Source: Kentomonas sorsogonicus (lineage: Eukaryota > Euglenozoa > Kinetoplastea > Trypanosomatida > Trypanosomatidae). From it: a DNA stretch of 64,000 bases. The position numbers and the translations under genes are program-made. The number at the start of each line of letters is the position of its first letter. Position 1 is the first letter of the stretch. Below, in pieces: positions 29,240-40,861 of this stretch. Under the pieces are notes generated by a model. It worked only from the letters and a program-made list of their open reading frames with translations. It did not search any database and was not told the DNA's origin. Location of the stretch: the NCBI GenBank assembly GCA_030347455.1, contig JAQOSZ010000009.1, forward strand, positions 545,001 through 609,000, given 5' to 3'.

Positions 29240-30450
29240 ATGCTGCGGCGGTCCTCTCTCCTTCAGCGCACGTCGCGCCGCGGCCCCGGCGGGTGGACGA
29301 ACCCCGTGCTGACGGTGCAGTCGCCCAGCGGCCCGAAACCGCTCCGCCCAGGCGAACCATTGGGCAGCGGGGCGTCCCCCTCGTCCCCCTCACCTCCTCC
29401 TCCTCCTCCGCCTCGCACAACCCGCGACAGCAGCAGCAGCAGCAGCAGCAGCAGCCGCCGCGCGACTACCGCAGCATCAGCGATCCCAGGAGCCCGCACT
29501 ACAACTGGCGCGCCGATCACGCCCTCTACAACAGGGGCGCCGCCGCGATGAGTGCGGCTTTCAGCGGGCAGAACGTGTCGGCGCTGGTCGGCGGCGGCCG
29601 CGGCGCGGCGCGCGGGCAGTCGGCGCAGCGCGTCAACCACTCCGAGGCGGAGCGCAACAGGAAGGTGACGGAGGGCGAGGACGTCGACGGGAAGCGCACG
29701 TGGCTCGGCGGCGATCGCCCCTCCCGCGCGCGCGAGGGCGAGTTCGACACGACCACGGACCCGTTCGCGCCCAAAGGGGCGACAAGCACCTTCAGCATGG
29801 TCAAGCCGGACACGCTGACGCTGACCCACTTCCTGCGCATGCTGATGGACGCGACGGTGAAGCCGCGCGCGCCGGACAACCAGGCCTTCGGCGGCGACGG
29901 CGCGACGGAGCGGAGCGAGAGCAAGGAGACGCTCAAGGCGATGGACAGCCGCGTCGTCCCCTTTGCGCACGAGGAGCTGATGAACGACTACCTCAAGAAC
30001 ATCGTCGCGCTGCAGTCGCCGTCGGGGCACGAGTGCGCGCGCAGCGTCCTCCGCGGGCGCATCGTCGGGCTGCTCTTCTTCTCGGACACGGAGCCGTCGA
30101 TGGAGTTCATGCGCACGCTGCGCCACTTCACGCGCCGCCACACGCCGGACTTTCTGTGCGTCGCGATATCGATGGCCGGCACGGAGATGCGCGACCTGAC
30201 GCGCGGCTTCGGCTTCTTCCACTGCACGCACCGCGACGGCGCGACGTGGGTGGCGCGCGACGCCGGCGTCATGACGTCCTTCTTCACGCCCATGCCGCAG
30301 CTTGTTATCGTCGACGGCACGACCGGCCTCGAGATCACCCGCCGCGGGCGCCTGGCCGTCACGCTGCGCCCCGACACGTGCTTCGACGAGTGGCGCCAGG
30401 GCGACGGGGGCTACCGCACGTCGGACTATCTGCGCTTCTTCTTCCGCTGA
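29240..30450 (+). CDS. Thioredoxin-fold protein lacking the CXXC motif, possibly mitochondrial
   Basis: About 403 residues. The start MLRRSSLLQRTSRRG looks like a mitochondrial presequence (Arg/Leu/Ser, no acid). A Ser/Pro/Gln low-complexity zone follows, and the frame changes within it (about 29330-29460). The C-terminal 130 residues resemble tryparedoxin or nucleoredoxin: GRIVGLLFFSDTEPSMEFMR, then HTPDFLCVAISM, then PMPQLVIVDGTTGLEITRRG with the cis-Pro region before strand 4. Where active members have WCPPC this protein has TEPSM, so both redox cysteines are gone. It is probably a non-redox adaptor. A shorter start near 29548 (MSAAFSGQN) is possible if the first part is not coding. Confidence 0.75.
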
Positions 30451-31042
30451 GGTTGGGGGGAGGGAGAAGAGGGGGGGGGGCAGCGCCGTACGCCCTCGAG
30501 CCCACGCTCGCTGTGCTCTTCGTAGCGTGTGCAAGCCGCCTTGCTTTCCTGCTTTAGACGGGAGGGCGGTGACGCACTTATTGATTTAGCGTGATTTCCC
30601 AACTATTCTCACATTACTTGACTCTTGCCATTTTTTTTTCTTTTTGCGCGTCTGACAACGAAGTCAACAGCAAAAGAAATAGCTGCAGTGAATATGATGC
30701 GGTATTCGCTTGCGTCGGTGTCATTGGAATTCTCGAGTACAGGCCATTCATTTTTGACACTCTTTGCGTTCCCCGTCTGTTCTAACACTCAACATTCCTT
30801 CCCCCCCTCCCTTCTCTTCGCTTTTGCATAATCTCTGCTTGCGTCCCTGCGAAGGTTTGAGCGGCGCGCACAGTACCAGACTCCGTTTTTTCTCCTGTAA
30901 TAATCTCTTCTCCTCTACCTCTCCCGTTGCTACCACACTAAACAGATACGAAAAGGTTGGAAGACAAGGACCAATACAGGTCAAGCGCTTTTCATTTTTC
31001 TTTTTTTTAAATTATAGAAAACACTACCCCTGACTATTCCGC
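30451..31042. other. Intergenic: no gene seen
   Basis: G-rich just after the stop (30453-30480), then AT/pyrimidine sequence with a T-run at 30628-30640. A T-rich tract at about 30990-31008 lies shortly before the next ATG. Confidence 0.6.
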
Positions 31043-31824
31043 ATGGGCAGCGGCTCCTCCAACGACAGCGGCGCGCGCGGGACCCCGGCGACGGCGGTGT
31101 CGCTGGCCGAGGACGAGGTGTACTACAACTACAACTCCGCCACGGCGCTGCGCCCCGCGGCCTTCGTCAACGGCAAGCCGACGGTGGAGGCGGACGAGGC
31201 GGTGGGGTGCTTCAGCACGACCAACGAGCGGGGGGAGCTGCTGACGCCGCCGGGGCTGCTGTACCGCCTCGTGTGCGACGCGGAGAGGCAGTGGCACTTC
31301 TACAACGACACGCGCGACCTCAACATGGTCGTCACGGGCTACTTTGGCGCCGTCAACCGCATCAAGGCGCTCGGGGCGACGCGCATGTGGCGTGAGATGC
31401 CGTCCGGGCTGCTCGTGCTCGAGCTGGTGGTGCGTCCGCTCGAGACCGCCGCGTACCTCGAGGGCACCGTCAACGACGGCTACGACCTGCGCTTCAAGGC
31501 CCTCCCCGCCGCCGCGCCCCTCCCGGCCGGCGTCGCCGCGGGCACCGCCACCACACCGCCGCCGCGGCACCAAAGGACAGCAAAAACAGCGGCAGCGACG
31601 CGGGCAAGAAGAAGAAGAGGGGCTTCAGCTTCCGCGGCAGGGACCACACGGAGGCGGCGGCCGCTGGCGGCGGCGGCGGCGGCGGCGGCAAATCGCGCGA
31701 CGCCTCCAAGAGCCGCTCCCGCAGTAGCGAGGCGGACGAGGTGTTTGCCGCCGGGGACGCCGTGGCGGCGGAGAGGCGGCGCCGCGAGCGCATCCACTCG
31801 TACCAGGCCACCACCGAGCTGTGA
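31043..31824 (+). CDS. Myristoylated calpain-related protein outside the main cluster
   Basis: About 260 residues. MGSGSSNDSG has Gly2 and no Cys. NGKPTVEADEAVGCF and GLLYRLVCDAERQWHFYNDTRDL correspond to NGKPTFKGDEVTKGF and GLLFRVVN...QWAYYNDTLEY of SMP-1. Next come RIKALGATRM and ETAAYLEGTVNDGYDL, the counterparts of DIKALGKTSI and ETEMFIEGKVNGF. At about 31545-31575 the frame shifts; the continuation with typical GC3 is GKKKKRGFSFRGRDHTE, ending HSYQATTEL at 31824. The unshifted frame also stays open to 31918 but has atypical codons. The basic tail could bind acidic lipid. It is separated from the array by the thioredoxin-fold gene. Confidence 0.82.
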
Positions 31825-32724
31825 GGCGACTGAAAGTAATATTGGAAGTAACAATAAACATACCAAGCTGGCAGCGGGGGGAAAAAAGTGCCGCAAACCG
31901 GCCTCTGCGGTTTCCTAGACAGGTGACACTTTCACTATTTCTTTTTTTTTCTTCTCTTGCTGGCATTTTACTGTCTCCTCCCGTTTCTCACGTTGCTTGC
32001 ATATTTTTCTCATTGCCACCCATGACCTTTTTATTCTCTCTCTCTGTCACACTCTTTTTTTTCTTTTCGAATTAGATCCTTTTCTTCCCTCTCCCTCCTT
32101 TCTTTCTCTTTCTCTTTTTACTTCAGTGCACCAGTGGGCACTGAATCATACATTAGACGCAACACTTCTTTTTCCCCCTCTCCTCTCTCTATGATATATT
32201 ACTACTGTCACACTACAGAGCAGCAAACAGCAACAACCACATAGCGACCGACGCACGAGCGGGAAGATAACATCGATGTGAGACCATCACCATTAACGAG
32301 TGCAAACGAAACGACCTCATTTGCCTTCCTCATCCGCAGTGGAAGAGAGAATCCGTACAATGCCATTTGTAGTTCACTGATGGGCCCAGTGAGACGGTTC
32401 AGGTCACTCACTCCAAGACCCCCCTCCGCGCCCTCCCCATCTTCCTTTTTTCTCTTTTACCACATCGCTTCCTCCTTCCCCTCTCCCACATCCACTGCAG
32501 AAGTCTTAACATAGAAAAAAAAAACACACACAGACAGACACGGACGATTGGTAGAAGTCACCGCCTTTGGCGCCGCACCCGCTCTTCTTCTTCTTCTTGT
32601 GTCTTTCCCCCTCCCCCTTCCCCCCTCCCCCTTCCCTATCCGCCATCCCACCGCATCTCACACCACTTACTCCAATAGTGTAGAACCTCTTCCCTCCCCC
32701 CTCTCCCTCTCCGTACCGCTTATC
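31825..32724. other. Intergenic: no gene seen
   Basis: T-rich 3'UTR (31930-32120), then mixed sequence. Pyrimidine-rich with CCCTCCCCC motifs from 32580 to the next ATG. Confidence 0.6.
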
Positions 32725-35700
32725 ATGTCGGAAGACATCGCCGTGGGCTCGCAGGACCTGCACAGCACGATGCTGGTGAGCGTCGCCGGCGAGACCAAGA
32801 CGAGCAAGGAGATCAAGGAGGCGCTCGAGGGCGGCGACCTGGCGGCGCGCGCGGCGGCGCTGGAGGAGATGATCCGGCTCCACCTCAACGGCGAGTCGCA
32901 GAACCACATGATCATGACCGTCATCAAGTACGTGACGCCGCTGGACGACCACCTCATCAAGAAGCTGGTGCTCTACTTTTGGGAGGTGATCGACAAGACG
33001 GACGCGGACGGCAAGCTGCTCGGCGTGATCATCCTCATCTGCAGCTTCCTGCGCAACGACCTGCAGCACCCCAACGAGTACGTACGCGGCCTCACGCTGC
33101 GCTTCCTGTGCAAGCTCAAGGAGAAGGACATCATCGAGCAGCTCATCACACCCGTCGTGCAGAACCTCAGCGACAAGGTCGCCTACGTGCGGCGCAACGC
33201 GGTGCTCGCGGTGCACGCCATCTACAGCCGCTTCCCCGACCTGCTGCCCGAGGCCCCCGAGATGGTCGACGCGCTCATCCGCAAGGAGACGGACGCCTCC
33301 GCCCGCCGCGGCGCCTTTGACGTGCTCGCCTCCTTCGCCCCCGAGCGCGCCTCGCTCTACCTCGCGGACCTCCGCGAGTCTGGCGACCTCTCGGCCGCCG
33401 GCAGCGCCTTCCTCATGTCGGTCGTCAACTTCTGCCACGCCATGATCCAGGCGAACCCGTACGACAAGGCCAAGTACGTGCCGGTGCTCTTTGCGGTGCT
33501 GCAGTCGCGCAGCCCTGCGGTGCGCTACCAGTGCGCGCGCACGCTGCTCGCGCTCACCAGCTCCCCCACCGCGCTGCGCGAGGCGACGCTGACGTACGTC
33601 GACCTGCTCAAGACGCAGACGGACAACACGGTGCGCCTCATCGTGCTCGACCAGCTCTCCCGCATGCGCGGCCGCTACCTGCGACGTGCTGCAGAACAGC
33701 CTCGCGGACATCCTCAGCGGGCTGCCCGGGAGCCCCGTGCCCATCCGCCAGCGCATCGTCTCGCTGGCCGTCGACGTCGTGACCGGCGCCAACATGGACA
33801 CCTTCCTGCACGCGATGCGCAAGGAGCTCGCGGCCGCGACGAGCGACAGCGACATGGGCGCGCCGGCGGCGGCGGCGTACCGCGGCTTTGTGGTGCGCGC
33901 CATCAGCAGCGCCCTCGCGCGGCACCCGCAGCACGCGGGCGTGATCGTGCCGGTGCTGCTCGACTACCTGGCCGACGACGCCGGCAGCGGCAGCCAGATC
34001 GTGCTGCTGCTCAAGGAGGTGCTCGCGCGCCAGCCGGGGATGCGCGCGTCGCTGCTGGGCAGCCTCCTCGAGATGCTGCCGCTCCTCACCTCCTCCGCCG
34101 TGCTGCGCGCCGTCATGTGGATCCTCGCGGCGCACTCGCAGGGGGCCGCGGAGGTGCGGCGCGCGCTGGACGCGCTGTCGGCGGCGATGCAGCCGCTGCC
34201 CCTCGCGCCGCCGGCGGCCCCGTCCCCCAGCGCCGCCGCCGCCGCCTCCGCCGCGGCCGCCGTGCCGCAGGTGATCACGACGGTGCGGGAGGACGGCACC
34301 TACGCGACGACCTACACGACCGCGCCGGCCGTCTCGCTGCAGGAGGAGGCCGCCGAGACGAGCGGGCTGCGCGGCCTCATCTGCCGCGGCGACTTCTTCC
34401 TCGCGGCCGCGCTCGGCAGCACGCTCGCCAAGCTCACCGCGCAGCTCTTCGCCGCCCCCGCCGGCGACGTCGACGAGGCGGCGCGCAACGCGGCGCAGTC
34501 GGAGGCGGTGGCGCTCGTGCGCGCGGTCGCTCGCGTACGGCGAGACCTCCGCGGCGCCGCTCGACGAGGACAGCGAGGAGCACCTGCGGCTGGCGCTCGC
34601 GCTGCTCGCGAACCCCGCCGCGCCGCTACTCGCCAGCGCCCGCGCCGCCAGCCGGCGCGCCTTTGAGGTTGTCGGCGCCCGCCTCGCCGCCGCGCGGCCG
34701 CCGCCGGGGGGTCCGGGGCGGAGGGCGGCAGCGGCAGCGGCGCCGGGGGCGCGGCGGGGCGGCAGGCGGCGGCGCTGACGGCCGTGGACGCGCCGCTGAC
34801 CTTCACGCAGCTCGGCGGCGGCGGCGGGGCGGCCGGGGAGGCGGCGCTGGCGGCGAACGAGGAGGAGGAGCCGGCGGCGGCGGCGCGCGCGGAGTCGGCG
34901 ATGGAGCAGTTCGTGGCGCGGCTGGAGGGGACGGTGGCGCTGTCCGGCTTCAGCGACCCCATCTACTGCGAGGCGAGCGTCGAGGTGCGCGACTTCGAGG
35001 TGGTGCTGCACTGGGCGCTCACCAACTGCACGTCGCAGCCGCTCACCAACGTCACCATCGAGCTGGCCTCGCTCGGCGGCATGAAGCTGTGCGAGCGCCC
35101 GCAGGCCCACGCGCTGCGCCCCTTCGAGACCATCGCCGTCAAGACGGCCCTCAAGGTCGGCGCCACCGAGGCGGGCGTCATCTTTGGGAACGTGCTCTAC
35201 GACGCGCCGCGCGCCGAGGCGTGCTGCGTCATCCTCAACGACATCCACGTCGACATCGTGAACTACATCAAGCCGGCGCGCTGCGACCCCGCCTTCTTCC
35301 GCGACCGCTGGCGCGTCATCGGGTGGGAGAACAAGGTGCAGGTCGCGACCGCGCACACCTCCCTCCGCGCCTACGCTCGCGCGCTCGCCCACGGCCTCAA
35401 CATGTCGCTCGTCGAGCCGCTCCCCGACGACGCCGCCGAGGACGAGGACGAGGCCATCGCCGCCGAGCTGGGGCCCGCCGCCACCGCCACCACCACTGGC
35501 GAAGGGGAAGGCGACGGGGAAGAGGAGGAGGAGGAGGAGGACCACGTCACGTACCTCTCAAGCAACCTCTTCGCCAAGACCATATTCGGGGAGGAGGCCT
35601 TCGCCAACATCGCCATTGAGAAGAGCAGCCGCACGGGCGCCATCACCGGCATGGTGCGCGTGCGCTCCAAGACCCCCACCCTCGTCTACGGCATCGGGGA

Positions 35701-35761
35701 GAAGATCCAGATGATCCAGAGCGGCAAAACCGGCACCACCACCGCCGCCGCCGCCGCCTAA
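32725..35761 (+). CDS. COPB1: Coatomer subunit beta (COPI coat, frame-broken)
   Basis: About 1010 residues, close to the usual 950-970. Beta-COP is part of the COPI coat that retrieves vesicles from Golgi to ER. The adaptin-like HEAT solenoid starts near the N-terminus: KEIKEALEGGDLAARAAALE, HLIKKLVLYFWEVIDKTD, NEYVRGLTLRFLCKLKE, VAYVRRNAVLAVHAIYS. The C-terminal appendage (YLSSNLFAKTIFGEEAFANI, then GMVRVRSK) matches the end of animal beta-COP. The frame changes near 33690 (CTGCGACGTG, reading as a lost two-base CG), near 34526 and near 34705 in a G-run. The protein continues in register each time, and an essential single-copy gene is unlikely to be dead, so assembly indels are the best reading. 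Ala/Gly-rich insertions lie around 34200 and 34720. Confidence 0.93.
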
Positions 35762-36857
35762 CCGCAGCCGCCAGCGTCGGTCCGTGCGTTTGGGGGGAGT
35801 AGGCCGATCCCTCCTTTGTGATTCTTTTCCTCCCCTGTAAAAATCGGAACAGAGCACGGAAGGGGAAAGGCATACGATGCACACACGCAAACAATCAAAC
35901 AAAAGAAAAGGAGTGAAAAGGAAATTCAAGCGTAAAGGAATAAGATCGTTGAAAAGAAGACCCACTTTTATCGTTTAAAAAAAAACAACAACACGCAGGG
36001 ACTCCATGTTCTCTTCTTTTTTTATTCTCCTTTTCTTTTTCATTTGGGGTATTTTTTATTTTGCCAATGTCTGAATACCCAAATTGTACATTTCACTTTG
36101 ATTTTGTCTTTATTATTTTTGAAAGAGACACTCAGTTCCACCACACGCATTTACGTTTCTGCGTCGTCTCCTCTCTCTCTCTCTATTTTTCTTTTTGCTA
36201 CATCCCACTATTATCATTATAAATATCATTTACTATTACTATTTCCATCATCATTATTATTACGGTTCGCCTTTCACTAACGTCCTGTGCCCCGTTCCGC
36301 ACCATACACTCATCACTCAAAAAAATAAGTAAAATAATAATAGTAATAAGTAAGGGGAGAGTAAAAAAAAAAGAAGTATGATACTGTGGATACGCACAAT
36401 TCGCAATCTAAAACGGAAGGACCCATTCACCCTCATCCACTTGGTCACGTACACTGCAAAAAATATATATATAAAGAAACAGTTGTGAAGAGTCATTGCT
36501 GCTTTGTGTACCTTCAATTCGTAGTAGTTGAAAAAAAAAATGCCGCTCAAAACGTTGTGCGCTCCCAAGATGAAACGACAGCGGGCACACTCGCATTACC
36601 CTATACTTTCTCGCCTCACATATTTACTGCCTTTCCACCTAATGTAGTACATACATATATAAATAATATCATTAGATATTATAGGTTTGCGTACTTTCAC
36701 AGAGCACACGCCTCAGTCTTTCTTTCTTTCTTTCGCTCGGTGCTCTTCCTATCAAGTGAGCTAAATAATAAACACAATAAAAAAAGGGTGGCATCCGCCC
36801 TCGATTGAAGAAGCATCACCACAACGTCTTTAACACACAGGCAAAGCGCCTCTGAGA
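35762..36857. other. Intergenic: no gene seen
   Basis: A-rich and T-rich 3'UTR with TATT/ATTATT stretches (36200-36260). No extended tract directly before the next ATG; the nearest run is the TTTC repeat at 36719-36735. Confidence 0.6.
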
Positions 36858-38037
36858 ATGGACTCTGCCGCGGTGATCAGCAACACAGAGGTCTTCAGCA
36901 TCCACGACGGGATCGTGAACGATGTGCGGGAGGACGGGCGCACGCTGCTGCAGCGCCGCCGCCCGCAGATCCGCATCTTCTACAGCGGCGGCGGCGGCGG
37001 GGCGGCCGGCGAGGAGGCGGAGGCGGCTGCGGCCGCGCCTGCGGGGAACAGTAGCGGCGCCAACAGCGGCGGCACCGTGCAGCCCCCGCTCTACGACGGC
37101 AGCCGCGCGGAGGTGCGGCTCGGGGGCACGACGGTGCTGGCGGCCGCGACGCCGTCGGTGGTGGAGGGCGCGGCCGGGGAGCTGCACGTGCGGCTGGACG
37201 CGGCCCCCGGCGTCGCCGCGCACTACGCCCACGCCCTCGGCGGCAGCCGCGCGCAGTACCGCCGCGCCTTTCTGAGCGCGCTGGCCGCGTCTGTGCAGGC
37301 GGCGCTGGGGGCCGCGGTGACGCCCGCGCGCGACAGCGACGGCGTCGCGGAGGCGGAGCTCTCCAGCGGCGAGGACAACAACGAAGAGGGCGACGAGCGC
37401 GACGGCCAGGACGGGGAGGGTGAAGGCGGCGGCGGCGGCGCGGCGGCGGCTGCGGCGGGTGGGTGCGCGTGCGGCTTCCCCGCGGCGGACCTCGCCATCG
37501 GGGGCGGGTACGCCTTCCGGCTGGACGTGGACGTGCATGTGCTGGAGGCGGGGGGCGGGGCGGCGGCGGCGGCGGTGGTGCTGGCCGTGCACGCGGCGTT
37601 GCGCGCTGCGCGGCTGCCGGCGGTGCAGCTGCACGAGGGCGCGGCGGCGGGGGTGACGGTCGAGGAGGACCGCACGCGGCCGTACGCGCGGCGCGTCGAC
37701 TGGGGCCTCGTGCCGGCCGCGGCGCTGCTGCTGCTCTCGCCCACGCGGCACTACCTCGCCGACCCCACCGCGCGCGAGGAGCTGGCGCTGCCGCTGCGGC
37801 TGCTGGTCTCCGCCGACCGCGAGGGGCGTCTGCAGTGCGCGCGCCTGCCAGCAGTGGCCCTCCCGCCGCGGCGCGCACTACGGGGCCGGGGGAGGCAGCG
37901 AGGACGGCGCGGAGGCGCTGCGGCCCCCGGAGGAGCTGCACGCCAGCGACTGGCTCGCGGCCGTCGCGGAGGGCGTGCATCTGTGCCAGGCCACCGTCGC
38001 CGACTGCGACGCCGCGCTCGCCGCCGCCGGCGTCTGA
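36858..38037 (+). CDS. RRP42: Exosome core subunit Rrp42 (RNase PH-like, frame-broken near 3' end)
   Basis: About 392 residues. Rrp42 is one of six RNase PH-like subunits forming the exosome ring that threads RNA to the nuclease. VFSIHDGIVNDVREDGRTL matches the N-terminal signature (V..VHDGV..N.R.DGR). SRAEVRLGGTTVLAAATPSV is the next block. AFRLDVDVHVLEAGGG, then AVHAALRAARLPAVQL match the eukaryotic Rrp42 segment around LYVDVLLLECGGN and VKAALFNTRIP. HYLADPTAREELALPLRLLV is the final domain strand. An acidic/Gly insert (about 37370-37455) is lineage-specific. The frame changes near 37870-37890; the typical-codon continuation ends CDAALAAAGV at 38037. Rrp45 is the main alternative. Confidence 0.82.
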
Positions 38038-39251
38038 GACTCTTCTCCTAGAGAGAGAGATAGCATGTGTGAGCAAGAGAGTGCGCCACTTTGTCGCCTC
38101 CTCTGCCTGCCCTTCTTTCTTCCTTCCGCAATGTGCGTGCGTTTCCATGTCTAACTCTTAATTTCACACATCGATTAACTGTCCAATTTCTATCTTCTTC
38201 CAGGAAAGCAAAATAATGAATAATGAATAATAATAATAATAGTAATAGTTTTTGCGAAGAGTGTATCTTGTTTTCAAAATTCATTTTTCACTTTTTGTGT
38301 GTAACGAAACGGCACGCTCTTGTTCATTGGTGGAATCAGCAATTTCCGATGCATTGCGATATTTTGCGTTCTCTTTGAGTCTTTCAGTGCTTGGAGCACT
38401 GCCTTCTCAAAAAAATGGGCTATCTCTCTCTCTCTCGCACCCACATGCCTTTCCTCTTCTAAAGGATTAAATAACAAGTATATTTATCTATACACATATA
38501 TATAACGCACGTATACACGCACCCACAAACTCACCTGCTGTCACTTTCTCTTTTTTCTTGCACCTCGCATAGACATTCGAGAGGACGTAAGAAGAGAGAA
38601 TAAGAAGCATATTAGATTCTATTCAGTTTAGATTTTAAAAGGAAATACATCAAGTAGAAAAGATCTGTCAGCTCAGCGCTTTCCGCTCGTTTCTCTTTTT
38701 TTGTCTTTCTCTTTGAATTATCCCTTTGTTTTCCCGCTGTGGCACTCCGTTTCATTTACCTCTAGTTGGTTCTGCTGTCGGCGCCACTTGGTGACTTCTT
38801 TGTTTCTCATTCCCTTTTTAGATCCCGACGTTGACATTTGTCCTTCGTTACCATCCACTCCATTTTCTAGATTCCATTTCTTTTTGTTTTTCAGCTTCTA
38901 AAAGCTTTTCTTATTCCTCCTCCGTTTTAAAAATCCTTTTCTTTCCTTTTTTTTCCCCTCGTCGGACATATTCGTAGATTAGACTTCATACAGCGTGAGC
39001 AGCCCTTTTCCTCACCCTTATCTCCGCGACACCGTCATTATCCGTTTCGTACAGTTGTTATTCTTTCTCTCTGCCTCGGCCGTCTGCTTTCTCTTTTTTT
39101 TTCTTCCTTGCATTCAGACTAGGAAAATTAGTGGAGAAAAAAAGACAAAAAGCTCGGCACCCGTTGTCGCCTGATAGATTCCTCAATCAAGACGCACACA
39201 CACACACACGCACACACAAACCGGTACAAACCGACAGTAAGCAAAACTACG
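38038..39251. other. Intergenic: no gene seen
   Basis: AT-rich, with AATAATAAT (38218-38246) and TATATATA (38495) runs. Pyrimidine-rich at 38690-39110, ending in candidate AG acceptors around 39117-39122. CACACA-rich leader before the ATG. Confidence 0.6.
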
Positions 39252-40861
39252 ATGCAGCTCCGCGAAGTGAATGTCAACGCGATGCCGCGCGCTGCCGGCG
39301 CCAAGCCGCAGGCCCCCACCGCCGCCGCCACGTACGTGAGCCCCCCTCGCCAGGTTCCGTGCACGCCGCCGCGCGACGTGCCGTACCACACGCCCGCCGC
39401 CGGGGGCCGCCGCCGCTGCCGCCGCCTGCTACCCGCCCTCGCCCAACACGGCCGGCTACACGCCGGAGGAGATGCTGGCGATGGCGGAGGCGTCGTACGC
39501 CGAGTGCCCGTGCCCCGACCTGCGCCTACTACCGCGCCTATTACGAGATGCAGGTGCACCGCGCCGCCGCCTTCCGCCAGATGATGATGCAGCAGCACAT
39601 GTACGCCGCGCCCGCCGCCCCCGCCGCCCCCGCCGTCGCGCCTGCGCCCCTCTCCGCCGCCGGCGGTGGCGCCGCGCGCCGCGTCAACCCCAAGATCCCG
39701 CTGATGCTTCTGCAGACGCCGCCGGCGAAGCAGCAGCCGCCCGCGCGCGGCACCCCCGTGCAGGCGCCTCCGGCCCCCCACTTCTACGATCCCGCGGTCT
39801 CCAGCAACTCCCACTCCCACCACCACGCAATGGGCGGCCACACCGCCGCCGCCCCTCCGCAGCCGCAGCAGTCGCAGTCGCAGTCGCAGCCGCTGGCGGA
39901 AAGCGACCCTGTGGCCACCTTCGAGACGGAGTGCGCCGGGCGCGTCGTGGAGCTCGCGTGCGACGGCGCCGGCGGCCGGGCGGCGCTGCTGCAGGCGCTG
40001 CGCACGCGCGACCCGTCGGTGCTGGCGGCGGCGGCGGCGGAGATGGCGGCGGAGCTGGAGCGCGTGGCGCTGGACGCGAGCGGGAGCCAGGTGCTGCGCG
40101 CGCTGCTGGAGGCGGCCGGCGAGGGCCCCACGGCGACGGTGCTGGCGGCGCTGGAGGAGCCGCTGCTGCTGCGCGTGTGCACCACCTCGCAGCACTCGCG
40201 GCGCCTCGTGCAGACCCTCTACGAGCGCCGCGCGGCCGACCTCGCGCCGGTCACCGAGGCCCTCGCGCGCAACGCCCCGTACCTCGCGGAGACGCAGCAG
40301 GGCTGCATCGCGCTGATGCGCGCCTACGAGCAGTGCGGCCCGGCCGACCAGGCCGCCTTGGTCGCGCGGCTGCTGCCGAACCTCGCCGCGCTCGCCTTCA
40401 GCCCCTTTGGCAACTACGTGGTGCAGTGCGCGGTGGAGCACAGCGAGCGCGGGGCGGCGGCCGCGTACGTGGTGCGCTACATGGCGGGGCAGCTGCTCGC
40501 GATGAGCTGCAACAAGTTCGCGAGCAACGTGGTGGAGAAGGTGGTGCGCCGCCTCGGCGACGTCCCGGCCGTCCGCCACGCGCTGCTGGACGAGCTCGTC
40601 TACAGCCCGGCCGCGCTGCAGGAGATGGTGTGCGACGGCTTCGGGAACTTTGTGGTGCAGGCCATTGTGGAGTGCAGCAGCAACGCCGTCGAGCTCAAGC
40701 GCATCTTCGAGCGGCTGCGGCCCACGCTCGCCAGCAGCCCCTACGCCGCCCGCATCGAGGCCAAGATGAAGGCCAAGCGCAACCTCATCGCTGGCGGCGC
40801 GGGCAGCGGGCAACAGCAGCAGCGGCAACAACGGACGCGGCGGCCACTACCACCAGCATAG
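39252..40861 (+). CDS. PUF9: Pumilio/PUF RNA-binding protein, probable PUF9 orthologue (frame-broken)
   Basis: About 536 residues. The N-terminal third is Ala/Pro-rich with a Met/Gln patch (FRQMMMQQHMY) and Gln/Ser/His runs. The PUF repeat domain starts near 39900. Repeats visible include LDASGSQVLRALLEA, TTSQHSRRLVQTLYER, FSPFGNYVVQCAVEH, CNKFASNVVEKVVRR and CDGFGNFVVQAIVEC. The N-Y-x-x-Q and S-N-x-x-E base-reading triads are intact in the last three. PUF proteins bind 3'UTRs; T. brucei PUF9 stabilises S-phase mRNAs and, as I recall, lies in the same block as coatomer beta and PF16. The frame shifts twice in the N-terminal region (about 39400 and 39530). The C-terminus is uncertain: a frame change after 40800 could extend it to 40948 (ending NQYAQSQ). 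Confidence 0.88.

Noticed and set aside
29239-30450. Mitochondrial gene or transferred bacterial thioredoxin
   Set aside because: Codon use and flanks are the same as those of the neighbours and the host-like leader is present, so I see no sign of transfer.
32725-35761. Coatomer beta as a pseudogene because of its frame changes
   Set aside because: Family sequence resumes in register after each change, the ends are intact, and PF16, Rrp42 and others show the same pattern, so a shared technical cause is more likely.
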